64,000 bases of DNA from Phycomyces blakesleeanus NRRL 1555(-) (GCF_001638985.1 NW_017265162.1:558001-622000); one strand, 5' to 3'; shown: positions 23,462-37,500, numbered from the stretch's first letter. The notes: a model not told the origin generated them from the letters alone. Numbers and translations: made by a program.

Positions 23462-24583
23462 GCTCAAGTCTTGTCTATATAAAAAAAAGAAGAAGAAACA
23501 AGCATAGTAGTCAAAGTACTTGTAATGCGAGAACAGGCAGGTTTTTACTATTTAACGCTTACAGACTTGATTCAATGTAGTTTGACATCTCTACTGTTAC
23601 TAAGGCTAATTAAAAGAAGAGAGAGAGAGAGAGAGAGAGAGAAGTGATGATTTTGGGCGTATTTTGTTTTTGTTTTTAGAAATTTTGGTTGTAAAAGCTA
23701 TTATATTAGTTTATTGTCTCCAAAGGAAATACAATGGAGAATATACACATATATAGGGTTCAAAAGAAGTGTTTCATATCCTGTTTTATTATTTTACAGT
23801 TTTTTATGATTAACATACATCTTATATTTCTCACATCTTGCAAAAACAACAACAACAACGAAAATTAACAAATGTACAAAATGTACAAATTAATAATTCT
23901 TGTGGCCATTATAAGGTGCTTCCAGATGTAACAAAAGCTAAAAAGAAAAACAATTGGCTTTGATCTTTATAGAAATACTGTTTCCATAGTTTTCAGCTAA
24001 GCCAAATATACCAAAACCAACAGTTGAATATTTCTTCTTCTTCTTCTTCTTCTTTAATATGTATATATATATATAAGAAAGAAGAATATAAAATGAACTG
24101 TACTACTGACAGTGGATCTTCTGGAAATTTACCGCGTCTTCCTATCCAGCGATAGACTATTATATAACTTTGAATAACCAGAAACTACTGGTAACAACAA
24201 CAAAAACCTTGAATGACATGATAAATACAAGCTATTCCAACATAGGAAAGCGACTCAGCAAAAAAAAAAAAGATAGTCATTGTGTGCAAAGCTTTGATTT
24301 TTTTGTTCTTTTTTTTTCTTTGCACAACACAGACCTTCATTGTTGTTGTGTAACTTTGGTAAAGGCTATATGCTCACAAAAGAGCAAACCATCAAACGTT
24401 CCACTTAATATTAAAAAGAAAAAAGAAATTATATAATTGGGAGAAAGAGGAGGAGGAGGAGGGGATAAAGAATGAGAGGCTGTCATTTTGGTGCTGATTA
24501 ATCATTATTCACAATTTCTAGAGATTCTTTACATAATATATCTATATATTTTCCCCCTCAGCCCTTTACTTTTTGGCATGACC

Positions 24584-24664
24584 TTTAAAGCTGCCAGAAA
24601 TGGTTGTCATAACTTCCAGCAAGATAACGCTAGACCTCATAGGGCAAACGTTGTAGAAAGTTAA
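24584..24664 (+). mobile_element. Relic of a Tc1/mariner-type DDE transposase
   Basis: One plus-strand frame reads FKAARNGCHN and then FQQDNARPHRANVVES before a stop. The block FQQDNAxPHxA is the conserved second-aspartate motif of Tc1/mariner transposases. Sequence on either side is shifted and full of stops, and no terminal inverted repeats were found, so only a decayed internal fragment remains. Extent is the readable block only. Confidence 0.5.
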
Positions 24665-25103
24665 GAAACGCAAAGATACTTTTAGAAATTGCTGTTTGAA
24701 TATAACACCAGACAATTGGTATCTACTCGAGTTCCCCAAAGAAAGAGCATATACTTTAAGCAAAGCCGATACTAAAATGGTTTATAATGCTCTTTTAGTC
24801 AAAATTATTGAACACATGAGAAATAATTGGGGTAGACAGACGATAAGAGTATAAAATCGAAATGGATAAATTAACCTTGTATTATTATTATTATTATTAT
24901 ATAAAAAGGTTGTGGGTGTGGGTGTGGGTGTGGGTGTTGATTTTGGCTTATATAAATATTTATATACTATAGAATAATATAAAAACTGACAAGAAAGTAA
25001 GAAAGTAAGAAAATAAGGAAATAAGAAAATTAAGAAATAAAATAAAATAAAATAAAATAATAAAACAGCAAAAAGAAATATAATAGAATAGAGTAGAATA
25101 GTA

Positions 25104-28100
25104 TTAAGAGGGTGATGAAGGACGTGTAGATGATTTTGTCAAAGAGTGATGTGGTGCAGGGTCGGCCCAGTCGTTCTGAGTGGACTGTAATCCTTTCCAT
25201 GTTTCGGCTGGCTTTTCTGGGACGTCTCCATGGAGTTCGTCCATAGGAACATCTGTCAGTCTTACGCCTGCTGCTGATGATGTTGGTGGTCCATCGTAGG
25301 GTTGTGGAGCCCGCATCATGGAAACAACTGCGGCCGCTGAGGAGGCCTCGGCCTCGCGGTATTGCCGCATCGCATTTGCTGGTAAGACTTCCATTTGTGT
25401 CAATGGTGCATCACTGTCATTAGAGCCTGCCGAACCTGTCTTGCTGTATCTCTTGGGCAGATTCTCGTTCGTCTCTCTAAAGATGTCGACCGTGCGTCGG
25501 TGTTCGAGGAAGCGAGGGATCGGCATGTTGCGTTCTGCCGCGAGTTTAATCCGACGGTCTTTTTCGTACTCGCTCCACTTCTTCATCGAGATCTTGGAGC
25601 TGTCAAAGGTTCCCTCGCCATCCGCATGGCCCTTGTCCTTTTCTCCACCCTCGACCTTACGGGTGTCACCCCAAGAAAAGTCATCAAAGTGCCAGTAGGC
25701 GTAACTGGGCAGCACAAAGTTCCAGATCGGAATACTGAACAGGTACACCAGCATCCATCCCACGTACACAATCTTGCGGCTGGTCATTACAATCAGAACC
25801 GCAGGCAAACCAAGCACCAGGGCCAGCAGGATGAGTGGAATGAGGGCCGGAGAGCCCATGATAGCCTGAATGATAAGATAGAGTGTGAATGAAATTGCAG
25901 CCGGCAGAGCAACAGTTCCGACAAGTTCCATGAAAATGACGAATTGCATAGAGAAGCAAAAGGTGCCACAGAGATCGTGGACAAACAATAGTTCCATTAG
26001 GTTGTGAATAGTAGAATTGATCCATCGACGGCGTTGAGACAGAAGAACCATAAATGTATCTGGTACGACAGTCTTGCAACTACAAATATTATTTAATTAA
26101 TTAATTTTTGATTATTATTATTATTATTATTATTTTATAGAATATAGAATTCTAATAGAGTTAAAAATGTAATTTATACACATAATAAGCTAATTTTTTA
26201 ATGTCTTGCAAGAGTACATATAGAATCAATAGAATCAGTAGAATAAGGAACTTACACTGCTTGAGGCACAAACATCATCTTTCGGTGGGGGAATGTACGT
26301 AGCATTAGGGTAGACAGGTAACGATCTTCACCGAGCAGCAACAGATTCTTCTTGTGAAGAGTGTCGACAATGTTTTCAGAGTAGTGTTCGACAATATCAG
26401 GATTGGCCAAGACAGGAACCCAGTATCCATTGGGGCCCTTTGGTGCCTTGATGCGGTACATACAGAAACAACCCGGCAGACAAGTAACACCACCAAAGAT
26501 GGATTCGAATGCTTTACTCTGATGATGAGAGATGTAGTATTCAAACACTATCATATGAAATATCAATGAATATGCAAGTATTGTTTTTTTTTTTAAAAAA
26601 AAAAAAGAAAAGACATATAAAATTGAATCTATTATTATTTATTCCATATCTCTTTCTTGTTCATTACACAAGAATCTTTAGTATCTTTAGCATACCTTGA
26701 ATCATCGATACCCAGCTGTCGGTTTTGTTAGCAATTTTTGTTTCGCCACAGAGTCCAGAAATCTCAGGATCCTTGACAGCACAAGAAATAAGGCGAGTGA
26801 GAGCATCGGGGTAGATCTTTGTGTCCGCATCAACCATGAGACAGATCTCGAAACTATCGGCAGGAACACCAGTGATTCGCCAGATGCTGTTGAAGAACTC
26901 GTACTCCATGGTCGTCATCCGCTCGTCGAACATGACCTTTTGAAGGAACTGCATCAGGACGATCTGCGAATCACGTTTGCCACGATTGCCAGGCTTGGAT
27001 TCGCCGGCCTCAGCTGGAGTGCCACACTTGACGATTGTGATCATCGGCACTCGCTGTTGGTGGCCAACATCGACTGTGGCATCATCGTATTTGTAGTAGC
27101 CCGCATACACTTTAGCCATGTTGTTGCGCTTGGATCCGTCTGCAATGGCAACATAGTCTCGAGCCTCGACCTCGTCGGCTGGAACAAGCAGGTCACGCAT
27201 CATGTCTACGCAGACGTCGGGGGTCGAGCGAGAGTTACCGTGGCCGGTGATCATACCGTCGCAAATCACCAGGATCAGCTTGTGGGTGGCCGGGTAGTCG
27301 CTGGTCGCGATCGAGTCGATGGTTGTGCGGATACCTTCTTCGCCTTCGGAGTAGCAAGTGATGAGACAGATGGTGTGTGCCAGGGGGAAGTTAAAAGGCA
27401 TGTAGTCGGCCGATGGTTGAGGCGCGACAAATGGCGAAAGCGGGAATGGGCATGGTGCGCCACCATTGGTGGATGCGTTGCTGTAAAAGTCAGAGTAGAT
27501 CGAGGACGGACGCATGGGGGACATAAAGCCAGACAGTCTAACACTGCTGGGAGCGTCACCGTAGAAGCGACCGGATGGATTGGGGGATCCGATGTATGAC
27601 GAGCTTGGGCGGCTCTGGTAGCCAAATGAAGACGAGGCAGGTGCCTTCCAGCTTGGAGTTGGGCCCTTTTCGACTGCAAATCGAGTCGATCCGTGTTCAG
27701 GCTGGGTGAATCTCGAAGTCTGGGGGAAGAGAGTCTTGCGCTTGTTGTTTGGTGTTCCATAGACCGATGGTAGGGTGCGTGGCTTGCCGAGGGGAGCACT
27801 GGCATCGATATTGCGTGTCCAGTTTTCGATCTCCGTCTCGCGCTTCATCCTTGCAGCGTAGGAGTTTCCTTCGTTGAAATTGCCAAGCTTCCATGATAAA
27901 AACCAGCCAAAGATAACTGCCAAGATGAATTTAACGCCAATAACACTAAGAATGACGACAAGTGAGACATAAAGGACGATCTCAGATGCCATACAGCCGA
28001 TGCTGATTGTGTTGAGGGAGCCGACTTTTATGGTAGCCTTGAGACACTCTGCTTCTTCCTGCCAGCGATTGCCGGGTTCACGGTAGGCGGTGATGTGGCG

Positions 28101-29529
28101 AGTCATGTCCTTGCCGCCGAACAGAGAGTTGTCTTGTAGGATTGCTTCGATTAGACCACCGGTAGGAAAGCTAAAGTAGTCTCTTGGTAGGGATTGGAGT
28201 AACATGAGGTTGAGTACATCATTGTTGTACACCATGAAATGACTTGTTGTGTTTACGTCTTCCCACTCGTAGTAGACTCGGGCGGGTTTTTCGTATGTTC
28301 CCTTGTTGTCCAGAACGCCCTGGGTGTAGAGTGTGTTGAGACTGGAGATTGCGGCGGAGGAGTGGCATTGGGTTGTGTTTGTGAAGGATGAGGGGTCTGG
28401 TGGGGAAGTGTTGTTTGGGTTGAAGAGTTGGCAGGGGAAATAGCCCGAAACTGGGGCAGTCTGGAGGGGAGTGAGAATGGTGGCGCATTGGGTCATCCGG
28501 TCAGGTTGTTGGAAGAGAAAGGAGGCATCCATACCTCCGCCGTTCAAGGCTGAGTAGAGTACGTTACTTGACGAATTGACGATGCCTGGGACGGCAGGAT
28601 GTTCGTTCCAATCAGAGAGCATGTAGGCCCAGCCGTTGACGATCAAATAACCTGGACTGATCTGGCCACCTCTGACACTTGTTGGAGCCAAGGGACAGAC
28701 TGCTTGAGTGAATCCAAAGGTAAGAAAGCCGACAAAGCCCATCACCAGGAGTGCGCATGACACCAAGCCTATCTTTTCTCGCCATGCCATCTGAGCAGGA
28801 CCATCGGGAATGCCTATAGAATAAATTGTTATCATTAGTATACTAACATCATTAACGTCAAAGTTAAAATTGAAATTGAAATTGAAATTGAAATCAAAAT
28901 CAAAATCAAAATTAAGAACAATAACAATAACAAAAAAAAAACATCGTGTGTTCTTAATAAATGAGCCACTAATGTTTCACTATTGTTATATATATAAAAA
29001 AGAAGAAGAAGAAGAACATGATTTTACCCATTAATCTCATCATTGGCTTTGGTACACAGCATGTTATTAAATGGCAATAGGTGACCCATGGGCCTGGTAG
29101 ACCCGAGGTGCAACCCCGATTCTTTTGATTTTGCTGTTGGTTTTTTTCGTGTTCCTTTTGTTCTTCGGCTTCATCGTCGAGTACTCGTTCTTCTCTGCCG
29201 AGGATACTTCTTCCTCGACGGATCGGTGCCGCTGATCGTGACTGGGTGGGTCTGCGCTCCAGGATCTGGGGCTGATTTCCTGTTGTACTGGCCGATACTT
29301 TTTCTGAGCCGCGGTTTATGGTTGCCTGTCGATAGTGGTACTGACGATGGTTTTCATCGATCCGTTCTCTTTCTGGTCTGACGAGGGATTTGTTGCGTTT
29401 AGGTTTGTTGTTGTTTTCTGAATTGTTGTTGTTAAATGCGATGTTTTCGGGAAGAGGAGGCGAATCTTCAGACCCAAAAGATACGTCTCGATTGAGGGCC
29501 GGTTTGTAAGTTGAAGGACCTGAATCCAT
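25104..29529 (-). CDS. Chitin synthase, class IV (Chs3 type)
   Basis: Family 2 glycosyltransferase that polymerises UDP-GlcNAc into chitin and extrudes it through the plasma membrane. Four exons: 29529-29028, 28813-26696, 26547-26256, 26079-25104 (1295 aa). Order: a long hydrophilic N-terminus (Asn- and Gln-rich, about 1-150), TM segments (about 155-205), an extracellular Cys-containing region with several NxS/T sites, a further TM (about 460-490), a Ser/Pro-rich linker, the catalytic core with [42 protein letters not shown] and [15 protein letters not shown], then [10 protein letters not shown] (QRRRW at 986-990), and a cluster of C-terminal TMs. The C-terminal tail is Ser/Pro-rich. No myosin head is present, which excludes classes V and VII. 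In yeast, export of Chs3 requires Pfa4, and a Pfa4-type gene lies 8 kb to the right. Confidence 0.96.
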
Positions 29530-30604
29530 GGTCTGTCTTTTGTTGTTTTATATATCTCTTCTTCTTGTTCTTCTTTTTGTGTGTATCAAAGAATATGTGT
29601 ATTGGTTGGTATAAATATATAAAAGAAAAATAAGAAATTATTTATACAAGACAAGGTATGAAGGTATGAAGGTATGAAGTAATGAAGGTATGAAAAAAAA
29701 AATGAAATGCAAAATTACAGATATAAATATAAACGAGAAAGAAAGAAAGCAAGCAAGAGGGGAAGGGCAAACCGGGACAAAATGTATGGCACTGTTACCT
29801 CAGTATATATAGAAATTAAGTATTATTATTTATATATAAATAAATATAAATAATTATATTTTAGATTTATTTAGTGGGCGGGCCGCCAACCTTTTATATA
29901 AAATATATATTTATATATATATATATAAAATAAACGGGTGAATAAGTAAGTTTTGCCTATTGGGCAATAGCGGGATTTGGTTGATCGATGGGTGGATTAC
30001 ACAAGACCAATGTACTCCTTTTTAGATCTGGTTTATCTTTTATATTTAAATATAATTATATATGTACATTACACATTACATATTACACACACACACTCTC
30101 TCTCTCTCTTTCAGGTCTAAAGAGAAGTAAGCTGCTGGTCATGGCGTCATCCACTACACATTCAATTTCTCTTATTTTATATATATAGAAGAAAAAATTT
30201 AGTAGTAGATACGAGATAAAGAGTAAATAACTCTATAGATTGTGCACTAAATATCGCACATTTTTTGAACAATTTGAACGATTTGAACAATTTGTCTGAT
30301 ATGTGCCACATCAGTGCCAAAGGTATATGTTTTTTTATTTATGTTCCTGGGATTCTTTTAACCTAAAACTTATAATTACCACCTTTTCACTTTTTCACTT
30401 TGTCTTATACTTTCTTTCACTCTCTATGATTTTATCCGGCCAATCAGATTACAGACCAGCTTTCTTTTTTTTTATTGAGATACAAATGTATAATTATATA
30501 AATCAAGCGAAACTTTCTTTTTTGTTGTTCTTACACTCACACAACAACAACAACAAAGAAATACACAAAACACAAACCATTATACTCACACAACCCGAGC
30601 ATAG

Positions 30605-30637
30605 AGAAGAAGAAGAAGAAGAAGAAGAAGAAGAAGA
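30605..30637. repeat. GAA trinucleotide microsatellite
   Basis: About eleven GAA units. A similar longer run lies at about 35117-35157 upstream of the RhoGEF gene. Confidence 0.85.
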
Positions 30638-31080
30638 TATACACAAACCCGGCTCCATCTACCCGACGGTTCGGTTACTGAATTACGATTATGATTATTA
30701 TTTTTATTACTATTTTTATACCTTTCCTTACCTGTCCCTAAACAAAGTGCTCAAAAATATATATATTTATAAAAAATGTCTTATCATCTGTTCATATAAT
30801 GTATCTATATATCTAAATTTGTGATTTATCAATTTATTTTATTCGCTTACCTTAATATCTCAAGGTAAATTTTGCTGTATTGAAAATTATATCAGAATTA
30901 CTAATAAGATATTCGACTGTCAATTCATTTGTTCCACAGAATGGGACAAGAATATATAGTAAAATTATAATAGACAAAAGTTGACATGCCGGGAACCTGT
31001 TCCCCGATCGGACAACTGGGCAGATATAGCAAACGCGTTCAAATTCTATTTCTATTATTATTTTTTTATTTTTGCATTTT

Positions 31081-31112
31081 AATTCAATTCAATTCAATTC
31101 AATTCAATTCAA
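31081..31112. repeat. AATTC pentanucleotide repeat
   Basis: Six tandem AATTC units in intergenic DNA. Confidence 0.85.
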
Positions 31113-32015
31113 GATAATACAATCAAGAACAATGCAACTGGACTAAACTGGACTGGACTGTACTTTACTGAACGGAACTGAGCCAAATTTGAAATATTTA
31201 TATAGGTGTATGTTTTTCTAAAAGGAAAAGAAAAAGTTTAAATAATAATGGTGCATTTATTGATTCTTGATTATTTTCTCCAAGAATATTGTCTATACTT
31301 GTACACCACACGTGTCCTTATAAAAAGAGAATAATACAGCTTAGCAAAGATGCACACACATACATTAAACAATTGGCTCATCGGTTATTACAATATATTT
31401 TTTATTTTTTATTTTTTATTTAAATTTTCAATGCTAACTCTTTTGAGCGGAGAACCGTACAATTTCTTGTTTTCTTCTTCTTCTTCCCTCACTACCCCCA
31501 CCCACCTTTTAAGAAAAACTAGCTGATTGAGTGTATAAACTGGTCAATATATGGAGTGGAGTAGAGTGAATAGAAAGTGTAAAGATATAAATAAATATAA
31601 ACTATGATTTTAAGCCAGCACAATATTGGACCCTGACAGGTCAAAAGAAACAAACATGGGTTAACCTTTTTTTTTGTTAGAATTTGGAAACACCAACAAA
31701 AAATCAATTTATATATAACAGCACACCTTTGTATTGTTTATTCTTACAGGAGAGTACATCGACATGTATATAGATATATAAGAAGAAGATAAATTTATGT
31801 TTGCGGGTTGATTGTTGATGAGGGCGATGATAGGGGGAGAAAGAGGGAATAATTGTAATTGTAATTGTGAGTGTTAGTTTAGGTTTGGGTATCAAGATAT
31901 ATAGGGAAAAATAAAACGTTTCATTCGTTTGTTCGTTTATTCGTTTGGTTGTTTGGTCGTTCGCTTGGTCGTTCGTTTTGTTTTTTTTTGGACTTGTAAC
32001 AAGTGTTGCGTGTGA

Positions 32016-34557
32016 TCAATATGCCTTTGGTTTCTGAATACAGTCCATTGCGACTGCTAGTCCGGTGAGTATGTGGAGTGCGTTTATGAGGCTGGCGTGG
32101 TTAGGGTCATTAATTGGTGTGTGTCGAAGAAGATCTTTTATATGTATATATATATATATAAAGAAGAATAAAGCCAGTCCAACCAAAACACCAACCAAAA
32201 CCAAAGTAAATAAATAAATAATCCTTTTATTATTATTTTGTTATATTTTATTTGATCTGATCTGATCTGATCTGGATCTAGATTTGGATCTGATAAGATA
32301 TATATATATATATCTTTGTCTTTGTCTTTGTCTTTATCTTTACCTTTGCTTTTACCTTTACCTTTATCTATATACACATATATTTGTCTATCTATCTATC
32401 TACATACACTGTGTGCTTTGTCCTTTCTATTACTTTTTGGATTATTAATGCTATTACTATCATTACCTTTTAATAAGAGACAGTATCGAGGTACGCGTTG
32501 GAATGGTGAAATCAGATAATCAGCCATACCCATTCGATTACTTTCTTTGTGGGTCAATGTTTCCTATAATGGCAATAGCAGACAATTCAAATGCAGTAAT
32601 AATATTAATAATATTAATAAATAAAAAAAAGTAAAAGCACGGACCTGTTCAATCTTGAGAACAAGCACATTGTTTGATGCCCGTCGAATTGCCTTTGCAT
32701 GAACTCTGTAATGAACTGCATAGCGAACAAACACGCCAAGATCGTTCTCTAGCCGCTTGAACACTTGACCCAAACACACCGATTCAAACTCACGCCAGGC
32801 AGTCGGTGCATTGCTTTCATGATCAATGGCACCGATAATCTTGGAAGACACGGCCAGCATGTCGGGTAGGTGGCGGAACAGGACAGGAATGTCGGATTGT
32901 TTAACGAGTGGTGGACGGGCCACTGAAGCAGCCAGCATTGGGTCCATGTATTGCTAGTATTATTATTATTTTTATTTTTTTATGTATCATCTCTCCTTTC
33001 ATCTCTTATCAGACTCCAAAAATATTCTTGCTCAAAATAAAAAAGACACAGACAGACAGACAGACAGACAGACAGAAAGAAAGGCTTACATGTCGTATCA
33101 GGGTCAGAAGCTGGAAATACGATTGTTCGGTCACATAGAGTTCGTGGACGATAAATCTTGCGACTGCTTCATCACGTCGAGTAATAGGACGATCAGGCTT
33201 TATGAATATATAATTGTTAAAAGTTAATAAGCATATATATATATGTATGTATGTATGTATTCTGTTTCTTAATCTCATTGCATATTACTTGTTCAAGGTA
33301 GTCTTGGGATAGCCTTGATGTGGTTACACTCCAGACCTGCATGCATTTTCGCTCTTTTCTAGACACATCCATTCCTTTTCCAAACACAGTCCGGGTGCGC
33401 ATGGATGGCTGACATTTTTCTCCTGATACATCCATCGAAAGACTACTACTATTAGTTGGATACTTCGTTACAAAGAAGTTCACCAAGCGTGATTCTGAAG
33501 GCTGGATGAAGGCTTTTCTGTCATTTTCATTTTCATTTTCATTATTATTATTACTGTTATTATTATCTCTATCTATCTCTTTGTCTTTCTTTTTGTCTTC
33601 ATCTTCAATAGGCCACACGCCTTGGGATTTCTCACTTTGACTGCTTGCACTACTATTAGTGCTCATCAGACTCTGGGGCTGGCTTTCGGGAGTAGAGCTA
33701 CCCGACCGAGAGCTGAAATCCCATTGGCTGTGGCGCCTGGTATCCATTACCACATCTGCGGTTACACTTCCGCTGTCGGTCAATCCAAAGAAATCCGAGA
33801 GAGGCCGTCGTCGTGGTTGATGAGGTACACGTGAATATTGCTCTCGCTTCTGTTGTTCTTGCTGTTTTTGTTCCGAGTTAAATTGTAATTGTGATTCCTG
33901 TTCCTGTTCTTGTTCTTGTTCTTGTTCTTGTTGTGGCTGCGGCTGTGGTCTTGTTGTTGGTCTTGTTGGTTTTGATTTTAGGTTCGCATTTGATTTAAAA
34001 TTTGAAGTTGAATTTGAATTTGAAAAGGTTTTTGATTTTGTTGGTTTTGTTGATTTTGATTTCATTTTTGATTTCAGTTTCGTTTCTTCCTCTTCGTTTA
34101 TATGGATCTGTATCTGTGTCTTGGACTTGGTTTGCGTTTGAGGTTGATAATATGGTTGGGTCGGGACAACTGGTTGTGATAGCGGTCGAGGTTTGTTGCT
34201 CTGTAGCCTTGATAGTTTTGAGGGAGTAGTGCTTGTCGGTGTTGGTACCGGTGTGGGTACCGGTGTGGGCGGGGCAGATGTTCGAGACTTTCTGGAAAAG
34301 ATCATCGCACCAGCCGACTGGATCTTGTTGAGTGACGGAGGAGTAGGCGTAAGGGGAGTAAAGCTGGAGGCAGGAGAGGCAGATAAGGCAGGCAAAGCAG
34401 GAGATGTAGGAAGTGATTGGGATGTTTCGGATTTCTTTCTGGTGGGTGGTGTTGATTTGGACGGAAGTGGCGAATTGACAATGCGACGTAAGAAAGACGA
34501 TTGAAGCTTTGACCGCTTGAGATCCTTTTGAAGTGCGAAGATGGCATCATGTGGCAT
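32016..34557 (-). CDS. Rho guanine nucleotide exchange factor (DH domain)
   Basis: Five exons: 34557-33289, 33197-33090, 32953-32645, 32563-32467, 32134-32016 (633 aa). Residues 1 to about 420 are low-complexity: Ser/Thr/Pro-rich, with Lys-Ser, poly-Gln/Glu (about 210-245) and Asn/Glu tracts. The DH domain occupies about 428-630. CR1 is seen in RRDEAVARFIVHELYVTEQ, the middle in LVKQSDIPVLFRHLPDMLAV, and the diagnostic CR3 in LISPFQRVPRYCLLLK followed by DLLRHTPINDPNH. DH domains load GTP on Rho/Cdc42-type GTPases. The protein ends about 15 residues after the last DH helix (QKPKAY), with no PH domain seen. An in-frame stop just upstream fixes the ATG at 34557. The target GTPase is unknown; polarity or wall synthesis is an inference. 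Confidence 0.88.
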
Positions 34558-37500
34558 CAGAAGTAGTTAAGGATATCTAGATATTTATTTAAAGAAGTAG
34601 ATAAGTGAAAAAGAAGAAGAAGAAGAAGTAAGAAGAAGAAGAAGTTTCGTAGTCTTGTCTAATCTAGTTTACTAAAATATAAAATACAGAAATATAAATT
34701 ATATAAAATAAATAAATTATTCTATATTGTTTTTTTTTGAATATCCGAATCTCCTCTCACAACTCGAGTTTTCTTTCTTTTTTTTTATTTTTTTTTATTT
34801 TAAATATATTTTTATATATAAGGTTAACTTTAACACTTCTTTAGTTTTGTTGCTATGATACTAGTAAGACAATGTATCATTTTATCTCATCAAAGAACAA
34901 TGAATAAAAGCAACGCATTTACATTCTGGCTGTATCTCCAAGTCAAATATTTTAAGCAACTGAATATATCTAAATGGTTGTACCATTCATGGTCACACAC
35001 ATGTAATATATACATATATAATATTTACACTTTCTCTCTCTCTCTCTTTTTTTTTTGGCTCCATCTAGCGCGCTCTTTGGTATTCCCTGGTTCAACACAA
35101 AAAAGTGCTGCGCAAGAAGAAGAAGAAGAAGAAGAAGAAGAAGAAGAAGAAGAAGAGAGATGTATATACATATATGTGTGTGTGTTCAAACATTTCCCCC
35201 TCATCCTATCTCCTTCTCTTCTATTTTCTTTCAGATTCACTCATTAAGGTCATAACTCCTTTGATCTCTTGTAGATCAATATAGATGATGAGTAAAATCA
35301 CTAGATTTTCCTATATAGTTTAAATAATCAATATCTTAATTCATCTCTACCATTACCACAATATATAGTCATATATATATATGTACAATATTCATTCTTG
35401 TACCACAAACCTTCTTTTTTTACGCCCAAAACTTCCTCTTTAAAGGATCATTTATCTATATAGATATATGTTATATGTATGGATATTGTTGCTTGGAAAC
35501 AATCATCTTATATTTTTCATTCATGACAAAAAATATATCAGACAATAAGATACTTAGAAAAGGAAAATAAATAAATAAATAAATTTTAAAGAAGTATTTA
35601 GATATAGATATATTAATCAATTGCTATGGCTGTCATTGACACTAATAACTAATAATACAAATATAATTAAATAGAAATAGACTAAAATTAAGAGTGTGTG
35701 TCCGAGAGAGAAAGAGTTATTTAGACTTGTTATTAGTTAATTCCAAAGAACATGCATAAAACCGAGAGGGACGCCATCAAAATAAATAAATAAATAAATT
35801 TTCATAATAATAGAAATATTTCTCCATAGATGAAATGTACGCCCTATATTTGGGTGACACTAGTACGCGGGACTCGTCCTACAAAGACCTTGGTACCTAC
35901 GCAGTTAGATTAATAGCCACCGGGATAGCAAATATAGAGATAAAGACATATAAGACGTATACTAACATATATTCTAGATAACTGTTACTGCCTTTATCTA
36001 ATGACTATTAGTATTCTTACTTTTTGGTTCATTTATTTGATACCAAAATATTTGTACCTTTTCATCAAATGGTAATATCAATATGTATACACATATCTGT
36101 ACACAGACACTCATGTACACATGCTTAAAAAAGATATATATATATATATATATAAAGTCAAAGAGAGAGAGAGAGAGTGTGTGTGTGTGTGCGTGTGTGT
36201 GAGAGAGAGAAGTGCCCGCATTCAATTTTTTTTTATTATTATTTTTAGAATGTAAATCAGTTGCAGGATCAAGTCTAACTGGGCACATTAATGTGTATGT
36301 TTTATATCTTATATAGATATTGTACCAAACTGCCTACATGTATGCCAAGCCGTGCTAAGAAATAAAAGCAGACAGACCGACATACCGATAGGCAAATAGT
36401 CACCCAAGTAAAGAAGGATGAAAGGAAGGAGAAAAAGGATGTTCTCCGATAAGAAATCCCACAAAATTGTCATTAAATCTGTACATTAGCATAAAAATAA
36501 CTATCAGAAGGCAAAGACATGTACGCATGCACAGTGTGAGAGAGAGAGAGAAAGACAGATAGTTAATTTGTAATATTTTTGTACATCTATATGTATATAT
36601 AATATGGAATTACCTTTGACTCTTTGAATTTAGTATTAAATATCTATATATTGAATGAATAGTACTGACAATATGATTTGGTTAGATCCACTCGAAGATA
36701 GCTGTACATTTGGACTGAATTCCCCCTTTTTTTTCAAAAAATAATAATAACAACTTATACAAGCCCATACTATGTTATCTGATCTTTACCGACAAAAACC
36801 AATACTTGGAATTTGCATTTGACATTATACTAAGTTGTATTCTTGTCCAAACCTTCCCTCCCTCCTCCCCTTTAATCCTTAATTATTAATAGTCAAGTTA
36901 ATACAAAGAGTTGTAAAATATCAAGAGTATCACACAAACGAATATCTACTATATATATATATATATTGACCTATTTGTATTTCAGTTTATTAAAATATGC
37001 TACAAGTAGGACAAAAATAAAGAATATTAGACTTTTTTCTTCTTTTTATATAGTTCTCTCATCATTCTTTTAGAACTTACCGTGTTTTCGATTGATGCTC
37101 GACTCTATTTATCAACCTTTAAACAGGCAGACATAAAAACAAACAAACGACTAAATAGAGAGTGTGAAATCTAGAATGAGCTACAGCAGATGCTTCTGAA
37201 ACCAGTTTATTCTTTTTTGTACATATTTCTTTACCAATCATAAACATAGTCTACTACTGGTCTAATAACTATTAAGGAGAAACACTAAATAATACAGCGA
37301 AAGAGAGAAGAAGAAGAGAAGGAGAAGGAGGAGAAGGAGGAGAATCTTGTGTTCATTTTTGGGGTTTACAAAACACAAACAAAACCAAAAAAAAAAAAAA
37401 TTACAAGCAGACAAAGATGGTGAAATATATAAAGTATATTAGTGAATTTTGACTTCCACATTCACACATTAGAACCTTTCTTTTTTTTTTTTTTTGGTAA

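Larger units (their letters stand above)
20940..25103. other. Long gene-poor intergenic region (H+-ATPase promoter side)
   Basis: About 4.2 kb, from the H+-ATPase promoter to the chitin synthase stop. It contains many microsatellites (TAGGTA 20999-21024, GTGAAT 21032-21058, ATAGAT 21615-21652, TA/TG 23400-23461, GGGTGT 24905-24938), a C11 run near 22832, a cluster of TGTCGCA motifs (22629-22738), coding-like fragments at 22250-22560, a hairpin at 23251-23321 and a transposase scrap at 24584-24664. I cannot support a complete gene. Confidence 0.5.
29530..32015. other. Intergenic region (chitin synthase promoter, RhoGEF 3' flank)
   Basis: About 2.5 kb, AT-rich. It contains GAAG-type and TA repeats, a GAA microsatellite (30605-30637), an AATTC pentamer repeat (31081-31112) and a small palindrome GGAACCTGTTCC (about 30994-31005). 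A 173-codon open frame at 30303-30824 is dominated by Phe, Tyr and repeat-derived Glu and is not protein-like. No gene seen. Confidence 0.55.

Noticed and set aside
26697..27599. 300-codon open frame on the plus strand
   Set aside because: It lies exactly antisense to the chitin synthase catalytic exon, whose conserved motifs prove the minus strand is coding. The frame stays open because of codon bias on the other strand.
30303..30824. 173-codon plus-strand open frame
   Set aside because: Made of Phe/Tyr runs, a poly-Glu stretch from the GAA microsatellite and Tyr/Asp repeats; no conserved features.
30994..31005. GGAACCTGTTCC palindrome as a regulatory site
   Set aside because: A single 12-bp palindrome, far from any start codon and without a second copy, is not enough evidence.
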